From contig JAGWBP010000021.1 of assembly GCA_021295835.1 (NCBI GenBank), positions 31,363 through 59,222 of the forward strand: 27,860 bases of DNA. Reading direction: 5' to 3'. Below are positions 21,819 to 27,860 of this stretch, one piece after another. The translations under genes and the position numbers were made by a program. This DNA is from Gemmatimonadota bacterium. Lineage in GTDB: Bacteria > Gemmatimonadota > Gemmatimonadetes > Longimicrobiales > Gaopeijiaceae. The notes below the pieces were generated by a model. The model had not been told where the DNA came from, made no database searches, and saw nothing but the letters and a program-made list of their open reading frames with translations. The stretch's first letter is position 1, and each line of letters begins with the position of its first letter.

Positions 21819-23381
21819 ATGTCCGATTCAGGGCTCCGGGCGAGCGAGCTCAAGAGCGTACTCCTGGCCGAGATCGAGAGCTTCGGGGAGGCTCTCCATT
21901 CGGAAGAGGTGGGCGAGGTTCTCGAGGTCAAGGACGGCGTTGCCCGTATCTACGGCCTTTCCAAGGCGATGGCGAGCGAGATGCTCGAGATCTCGTCCGG
22001 CGAGAGCGGGGAACGGGTTGCCGCCCTCGCGCTCAACCTGGAGGAGGACAACATCGGCGCGGTCGTGATGGGCGACTGGGAGGGGCTGCGCGAAGGCGAT
22101 CAGGTGCGCCGCATGGGCCGCGTGCTCGACATCCCCGTGGGCGACGGCTACCTGGGGCGAGTGGTGAACGCGCTGGGCGCCCCCATCGACGGCGGAGCCG
22201 CGATCGAGACTTCGGCTAGGCGCCAGATCGACGTGGTGGCCCCGGGGATCGTAAAGCGGCAGCCGGTGAAGGAGCCGCTCCAGACCGGAATCAAGGCGAT
22301 CGACGCGATGATCCCGATCGGGCGGGGGCAACGCGAGCTAATTGTCGGGGACCGCCAGACCGGCAAGACCGCCATCGCGATCGATGCGATCCTCAACCAG
22401 CGGGACACCGGAGTCCTCTGCATCTACTGTGCCGTCGGCCAGCGTGCCGGGATGGTCGCGGGCGTCGTGGAGACCTTCCGCGAGCACGGTGCCTTGGACT
22501 ACACCGTCGTCCTCGCGGCGAACGCCTCCGACCCCGCTCCAATGCAGTACATCGCGCCGTACGCGGCTACCGCCCTCGCCGAGCACTTCATGTGGGACGG
22601 CAAGCATGCGCTCGTCGTCTACGACGACCTCTCCAAGCAGGCGCAGGCGTACAGGCAGCTCTCGCTGGTGCTGCGCCGTCCGCCCGGGCGGGAAGCCTAT
22701 CCCGGCGATGTCTTCTACCTGCACTCCAGGCTGCTCGAGCGGGCCGCCAAGCTCTCCGACGAGCTCGGGGGCGGCTCGCTCACCGCGCTTCCGATCATAG
22801 AGACGCAGGCTGGCGACGTCTCCGCCTACATCCCCACCAATGTGATCTCGATCACCGACGGCCAGATCTACCTGGAGCCCGACCTCTTCAACTCGGGCGT
22901 GCGCCCGGCGGTCAACGTCGGAATTTCCGTGTCGCGCGTCGGCGGTGCAGCCCAGGTTAAGGCGATGAAGTCCGTGGCTGGGCGCCTCAGGCTGGACCTG
23001 GCCCAGTTCCGCGCCATGGAGACCTTCGCGCAGTTCGCATCGGACCTCGATGCGGCCACCCAGCAGCAGTTGGCGCGCGGCCAGCGCACGGTCGAGATCC
23101 TCAAGCAGCCGCAGTACAAGCCAGTTCCGGTCGAGCGCCAGATCGTGGCGATCTACGCTGTCACGAACGGCTACCTGGACGACTTCGCGGTCGCCGATGT
23201 GCGCCGTTGGGAGATGGGGTTCATGGACTTCGTCGGCGACCGCTACGACGATGTGCTGATAGGACTTCGCCAGGAGGGCCGGCTGACCGACGACATCGAA
23301 GGGCGCCTCGGCGAGTGCATCGAAGAGTACAACCGGATCTTCACGGCCGAGTCGGAGCAGACGGCCCAAGGGGCGGCGTAG
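21819..23381 (+). CDS. atpA: ATP synthase F1 subunit alpha
   Basis: Non-catalytic nucleotide-binding subunit of F1, 520 aa, the family length. It has an N-terminal beta-barrel (to about 95), then Walker A GDRQTGKTAIAID with the Gln of alpha subunits, and the VVYDDLSKQAQAYRQLSLVLRRPPGREAYPGDVFYLHSRLLERAA region. The PTNVISITDGQIYLEPDLFNSGVRPAVNVGISVSRVGG-type segment is complete, and a helical C-domain closes it. ATG follows a GGGGAGAAGAGG Shine-Dalgarno region. A 25-bp gap separates it from atpH and 1 bp from atpG. Confidence 0.97.
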   Translation: MSDSGLRASELKSVLLAEIESFGEALHSEEVGEVLEVKDGVARIYGLSKAMASEMLEISSGESGERVAALALNLEEDNIGAVVMGDWEGLREGDQVRRMGRVLDIPVGDGYLGRVVNALGAPIDGGAAIETSARRQIDVVAPGIVKRQPVKEPLQTGIKAIDAMIPIGRGQRELIVGDRQTGKTAIAIDAILNQRDTGVLCIYCAVGQRAGMVAGVVETFREHGALDYTVVLAANASDPAPMQYIAPYAATALAEHFMWDGKHALVVYDDLSKQAQAYRQLSLVLRRPPGREAYPGDVFYLHSRLLERAAKLSDELGGGSLTALPIIETQAGDVSAYIPTNVISITDGQIYLEPDLFNSGVRPAVNVGISVSRVGGAAQVKAMKSVAGRLRLDLAQFRAMETFAQFASDLDAATQQQLARGQRTVEILKQPQYKPVPVERQIVAIYAVTNGYLDDFAVADVRRWEMGFMDFVGDRYDDVLIGLRQEGRLTDDIEGRLGECIEEYNRIFTAESEQTAQGAA

Positions 23382-23382
23382 C

Positions 23383-24249
23383 GTGGCCGGAGCAGGCGCC
23401 CGGGAGGTCATGCGGCGGATCAAGTCGGTCAGGAACACCCGCAAGATCACCCGCACCATGGAGCTGGTGGCAACCTCCAAGCTCAAACGGGCTATCGATC
23501 GCATGCAAGCGGCCCGCCCCTACAGCGACGCCCTCGCCGATCTGATGCAGAGTTTCCACGCGCCGTGGCTGGAGAGGGAGCATCCCCTGCTCAGACAGCC
23601 TAGCGAAACCAAGCGTGCGGCCGTGCTGCTCCTGACCGCCAACCGGGGTTTCTGCGGGGCCTTCAACGCCAACCTAATCCGCGAGGCGCGTTCGATGCTC
23701 GATGCCCTGGCCGACCAGGGCGCGGCCACGGAGCTGCACATCGCCGGGAAGAAGGGCCTCTCGTACTTCCGCTTCCGCGGCGTCCAGATCGCGTCGGCGA
23801 CTACCGGAATTGGCGACGCTCCCACCCCCGAGGACGCCGAGGGGCTGGTGGCACCGCTGCGGTGCGCCTTCGAGGCGGGGGAGCTCGACGCCGTCCACAT
23901 GGTGAGCTCCGAATTCCGCTCGGCTATGTCAACCCCGCCGCGCACAACTAGGATGCTCCCCTTGGAGCCCGCCGCGGGTGCCCCCTCGCTCGACGCCTAC
24001 ATCGTCTCGCCGCCGCCCGAGGAGCTGGTCGGCCGGGTCCTCCCCAGCTACCTCCGCATGGCGGTGTACCGGGCGCTGGTGGAGAACGCCGCCGGGGAGC
24101 AGGGCGCGCGCCGGGCCGCGATGAAGAGCGCGACCGACAATGCAGGCGAGATCCTCGAGAATCTGACCCGCACCTACAACCGGGCCCGGCAAGGTCAGAT
24201 TACCCAGGAGATCGCCGAGATCGTGGGCGGTGCCGCAGCTCTGGAGTAG
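23383..24249 (+). CDS. atpG: ATP synthase F1 subunit gamma
   Basis: Central rotor shaft, 288 aa. The N-terminal coiled-coil strand contains RIKSVRNTRKITRTMELVATSKLKRA, a signature of the subunit. The middle Rossmann-like domain has LLTANRGFCGAFNANL. The C-terminal helix has AAMKSATDNAGEILENLTRTYNRARQGQITQEIAEIVGGAAAL. It starts at GTG immediately after the atpA stop. The next gene, atpD, comes only after 85 bp, with a repeat in the gap. Confidence 0.96.
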   Translation: MAGAGAREVMRRIKSVRNTRKITRTMELVATSKLKRAIDRMQAARPYSDALADLMQSFHAPWLEREHPLLRQPSETKRAAVLLLTANRGFCGAFNANLIREARSMLDALADQGAATELHIAGKKGLSYFRFRGVQIASATTGIGDAPTPEDAEGLVAPLRCAFEAGELDAVHMVSSEFRSAMSTPPRTTRMLPLEPAAGAPSLDAYIVSPPPEELVGRVLPSYLRMAVYRALVENAAGEQGARRAAMKSATDNAGEILENLTRTYNRARQGQITQEIAEIVGGAAALE

Positions 24250-24268
24250 CGGCTAATGGTCGATAAAT

Positions 24269-24307
24269 TGTAATCGCGAGCTTACATAATGACAACTATG
24301 ATTGACA
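24269..24307 (+). repeat. Two-dyad TGTAA/TTACA element, degenerate copy between atpG and atpD
   Basis: The first dyad 24269-24286 is perfect TGTAA-N8-TTACA. After TAA, the second dyad (24290-24307) reads TGACA-N8-TGACA, three mismatches in all, but keeps the spacing. The core N8 differs from other copies (TCGCGAGC). It sits 20 bp after the atpG stop and 28 bp before the atpD ATG, so it overlaps the leader of atpD. Confidence 0.6.
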
Positions 24308-24334
24308 TATTTACTCATGGAGAGCGCAGTGAGC

Positions 24335-25768
<1,434 letters not shown>

Positions 25769-25808
25769 CCGGTGCGGCAGCCGATGAAGAGCGTGCTCGC
25801 GCACCGCA

Positions 25809-26099
25809 ATGGCGACGGTTGACCGCATGGCGACGGAGACCAGGTTGATGCGGCTCAGGGTGTTGACGCCCGAAGCGGTGGTATTTGATGGGACCGCGAA
25901 GTCGCTCGTGGCACCGGCCTCGGACGGATGGGTGGGGGTGCTGCCGGGGCATGCGCCGCTCCTGACGCTGATCGGCGAGGGGCCGCTGACGGTCGAGTCG
26001 GAGTCGGGCGACAGACGCCAGCACCACATTGCAGGCGGCGTGATGAAGGTGGAATCCAACGAGGTGACGTTACTCGCGGACCGGGTCGAGAGCGGGTAG
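25809..26099 (+). CDS. atpC: ATP synthase F1 subunit epsilon, short form
   Basis: Epsilon subunit limited to the N-terminal beta-sandwich: 96 aa against about 130-140 in E. coli-like proteins. It carries LRVLTPEAVVFDGTAKSLVAPASDGWVGVLPGHAPLLTLIGEGPL and ends soon after the sandwich. The C-terminal two-helix domain that inhibits ATP hydrolysis is absent, and the DNA after the stop belongs to the next gene. Start at 25809 or, nine residues shorter, at 25827. It follows atpD by 40 bp. Confidence 0.92.
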   Translation: MATVDRMATETRLMRLRVLTPEAVVFDGTAKSLVAPASDGWVGVLPGHAPLLTLIGEGPLTVESESGDRRQHHIAGGVMKVESNEVTLLADRVESG

Positions 26100-26118
26100 C
26101 GGGGCGCGGCCCGGACGG

Positions 26119-26937
26119 ATGAAGCTAGATCTGCACGTGCACTCGACGGCCTCGGACGGCACTGTCTCGCCCGAGGGCGTCGTAGAGCGTGCGATTGCCG
26201 GCCGGCTGGATGTGCTGGCGCTCGCCGACCACGACACCGTCAGGGGCGTGGGGCCAGCCATGGCGGCGGCCAGCGGGCGACCGCTCCAGATCATTCCGGC
26301 GGTGGAGATGAGCAGCACCTTCGCGGGCGGGGATATCCACATCCTGGGCTACTTCGTCGATCCGGAGGCCGAGGTGTTCGCGCGCCACTCCCGCCGTAGC
26401 TACGAGCGCCGCGACGCACGCATGCTGAAGATGACGGGCAGGCTCCGGGAACTCGGCATCTCGGTTTCGCGCGAGCAGCTCGACGCCCAGCGCGGCTCGT
26501 CCGCCGTGGCCTACTCGCGTCCTCACCTCGCCCGTGCGTTGATCGAGGCTGGCCACGCGGCCAGCATCAGGGATGCCTTTGCGCGCCTCATCGGAAACAA
26601 CTGCCCGGCGTACCTTCCAACCGACGTCGCGACCCCGGAGGAGGTCACGCGCACGGTCAGCGAGGCGGGTGGGATCCCCGTCTGGGCGCATCCGCCCGCC
26701 GAGCGCTTTCGCGAATTGCTCCCACGACTCCTGGACGCCGGCCTGCGGGGGTTGGAGATCTACCGGGCCACGCGCACCTACATGAGCGTCGCCGAGCTCG
26801 AAGCTGTGGCGCGGAGCGAAGGGCTGTTGGTGACCGGTGGCTCCGACTGGCACGGCCCCGGTGGCGGCACGGAGCTGGGCGACTTCTACGTGACGGGCGA
26901 CGAGGTGCCCGACTTCCTGGCGGCCGGGGGAATGTAG
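26119..26937 (+). CDS. PHP-domain phosphoesterase (YciV/RNase AM-like)
   Basis: Metal-dependent phosphoesterase of the PHP family, 272 aa. Metal ligands are visible: His6 and His8 in DLHVHSTASDG with Asp13, DHD at 37-39, Glu63 in PAVE, His74 in GDIHILGY, a PHLARAL His, AHPP, and GGSDWHG near the end. Relatives include a 3',5'-nucleotide bisphosphatase and YciV (RNase AM, which matures the 5' ends of rRNA). It lies 19 bp after atpC and 408 bp before 23S rRNA, so it is likely the last gene of the atp transcript. A role in 5' rRNA maturation next to 23S is tempting, but it rests on family only. Confidence 0.88.
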   Translation: MKLDLHVHSTASDGTVSPEGVVERAIAGRLDVLALADHDTVRGVGPAMAAASGRPLQIIPAVEMSSTFAGGDIHILGYFVDPEAEVFARHSRRSYERRDARMLKMTGRLRELGISVSREQLDAQRGSSAVAYSRPHLARALIEAGHAASIRDAFARLIGNNCPAYLPTDVATPEEVTRTVSEAGGIPVWAHPPAERFRELLPRLLDAGLRGLEIYRATRTYMSVAELEAVARSEGLLVTGGSDWHGPGGGTELGDFYVTGDEVPDFLAAGGM

Positions 26938-26985
26938 GGGGAGCGAACCCGGAGGGGGAACCCTGCCCGCCTTCGTCGAAGGCCA

Positions 26986-27013
26986 TTGACTTCCGGGCCA
27001 AACCCCATAGCTT
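26986..27013 (+). promoter_or_regulatory. Candidate promoter of 23S rRNA
   Basis: TTGACT (26986-26991), 16-bp spacer, TAGCTT (27008-27013). It lies 333 bp before the 23S start and 48 bp after the PHP stop. Same -10 and spacing as the atp candidate. Confidence 0.5.
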
Positions 27014-27131
27014 CCAGGCCTGTCCGCCGTGCGTCCCGCTACTCTACCGCGCAGACTGCGGTGGTGCCGGGTCGGCTGGGCTCCGGGGTGGCTGTGCGCA
27101 CCCGATGGTGCCTGTGCTCCGGCGGGCGACA

Positions 27132-27144
27132 TGCTGATTGACAA
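27132..27144 (+). promoter_or_regulatory. boxA-like antitermination site
   Basis: TGCTGATTGACAA resembles the rRNA boxA consensus TGCTCTTTAACAA, which recruits NusB/S10 for antitermination. It sits about 200 bp before 23S, as boxA does in ordinary 16S-23S spacers. Confidence 0.55.
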
Positions 27145-27345
27145 CTGAGGTAGGTAGAAGAGTAGGTGCCTTAGGTCGCTCCGGCCGACCTCGAGGCGGT
27201 TCGCCCCGTGGGGTGGCTGCCTCGTCGTGTCGGTGGAGCGTACGTGTTGGAAGGCAGAACGGTGAAGTGCCAGTTCCGAAACGACGAGCCGGGCGCGGCG
27301 TGACCAGAGAGGGTCGCGTTGGGCCGGGCCAGAGGAATAGGGGCT

Positions 27346-27860
27346 GGTCAAGCGAACAAGTGCACATGGTGGATGCCTTGGCACAGACCGGCGACGAAGG
27401 ACGTGGCAAGCTGCGAAAAGCCTCGGGGAGCTGCAAGCAAGCTTGGATCCGAGGATATCCGAATGGGGGAACCCGGCGGGAGCAATCCCGTCACCCCGCA
27501 AGGGGAGCCAACCCAGGGAACTGAAACATCTAAGTACCTGGAGGAACAGAAATCAATCGAGATTCCCGGAGTAGCGGCGAGCGAAAAGGGAAGAGCCCAA
27601 ACCCGGGCGAGGTGACTCGCCTGGGGGTTGTGGGGCTGCATCACGCAGGCAGACCGAAGCATAGCGGAGCGGTACTGGAACGTACGACCATAGAGGGTGA
27701 GAGTCCCGTACGCGAAATGCAAGTAGGCGAGCCGATGCGGACCCCGAGTAGGCCGGGACACGTGAAATCCTGGCTGAAACTGGGAGGACCATCTTCCAAG
27801 GCTAAATACGAGTCTGTGACCGATAGTGAAGAGTACCGTGAGGGAAAGGTGAAAAGAACG
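27346..27860 (+). rRNA. 23S ribosomal RNA, 5' part
   Basis: From 27346 the sequence follows the 23S 5' end: GGTCAAGCGAACAAGTGCAC, then TGGTGGATGCCTTGGCA, GACGAAGGACGTG and GGGGGAACCCGGCGGGAG, down to AGAGTACCGTGAGGGAAAGG near the window end. The gene continues beyond the window. No 16S rRNA gene or spacer tRNA lies upstream; a PHP gene ends 408 bp before it. Confidence 0.97.

Larger units (their letters stand above)
26938..27345 (+). other. Leader region of the 23S rRNA gene
   Basis: 408 bp with no protein gene and no 16S rRNA or tRNA. It contains a promoter-like pair (26986-27013), a boxA-like site (27132-27144) and GC-rich stretches near 27301-27345 that could pair with sequence beyond the 23S 3' end. 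Confidence 0.6.

Noticed and set aside
5908..24307. CRISPR array
   Set aside because: The copies are kilobases apart, with no regular spacers and no cas genes.
27041..27130. Remnant of 16S rRNA or a spacer tRNA before 23S
   Set aside because: I found no 16S 3' end (anti-Shine-Dalgarno CCTCCT context) and no T-loop TTCRANY with paired arms.

Overview
The window is GC-rich bacterial chromosome with dense, ordinary gene packing. Gram-negative-type envelope features (SPII lipoproteins, a Tat-exported lipoprotein, an outer-membrane barrel-like protein) and frequent GTG/TTG starts point to a high-GC diderm. I suspect Gemmatimonadota from gene style (the 98-aa hypothetical protein at 6799-7095 and the small C-terminal zinc ribbon at 16491-16580), but this is recollection and not proof. 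No phage, transposase or CRISPR is visible.

Layout. 1-976: ten tRNA genes on the + strand (Leu cut by the window edge, Arg, Val, Ala, Thr, Gln, a deleted Ser-GCT, Ser-CGA, Pro, Ser-GGA). 1265-5819: a four-gene BMP/PnrA-type nucleoside ABC importer (lipoprotein, double ATPase, two permeases). 6102-6779: ssb and infA. 13024-7160 (minus strand): sua5, a fused LMW-phosphatase/shikimate dehydrogenase gene, comF, gap, pgk, tpiA, followed by a separate 98-aa hypothetical gene. 13089-13596: a decayed higB toxin and an intact-looking higA antitoxin. 18369-13843 (minus strand): CNNM/CorC-type membrane protein, gamma-carbonic-anhydrase-like protein, SUOX-family molybdoenzyme with its cytochrome c, and an outer-membrane protein. 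18656-26937: complete F1Fo ATP synthase operon (atpZ/I, B, E, F, H, A, G, D, C) with a PHP phosphoesterase gene at its end. 27346 to the end: 5' part of 23S rRNA.

Three things stand out. First, a 39-bp AT-rich element made of two TGTAA-N8-TTACA dyads, centres 21 bp apart (two helical turns), occurs five times between genes, plus one partial copy. Two copies interrupt the ATP synthase operon, at atpB/atpE and atpG/atpD. The junction between the dyads resembles a BlaI/MecI-type operator, while shared GC-rich flanks of some copies look like a small mobile repeat. Second, the 23S rRNA gene has no 16S upstream: a protein gene, a promoter-like site and a boxA precede it, so the rRNA genes are probably unlinked. 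Third, several enzymes carry altered key residues or unusual fusions: a SUOX protein with Phe where the molybdenum-ligating Cys should be, a gamma-CA with Glu for its third His ligand plus a C-terminal zinc ribbon, a phosphatase-AroE fusion, and a short epsilon subunit.

Functionally the block is mostly housekeeping: translation (tRNA, 23S, infA, Sua5), glycolysis, ATP synthesis and nucleoside uptake. A probable periplasmic redox pair (SUOX/cytochrome c) and a toxin-antitoxin relic are the accessory content.
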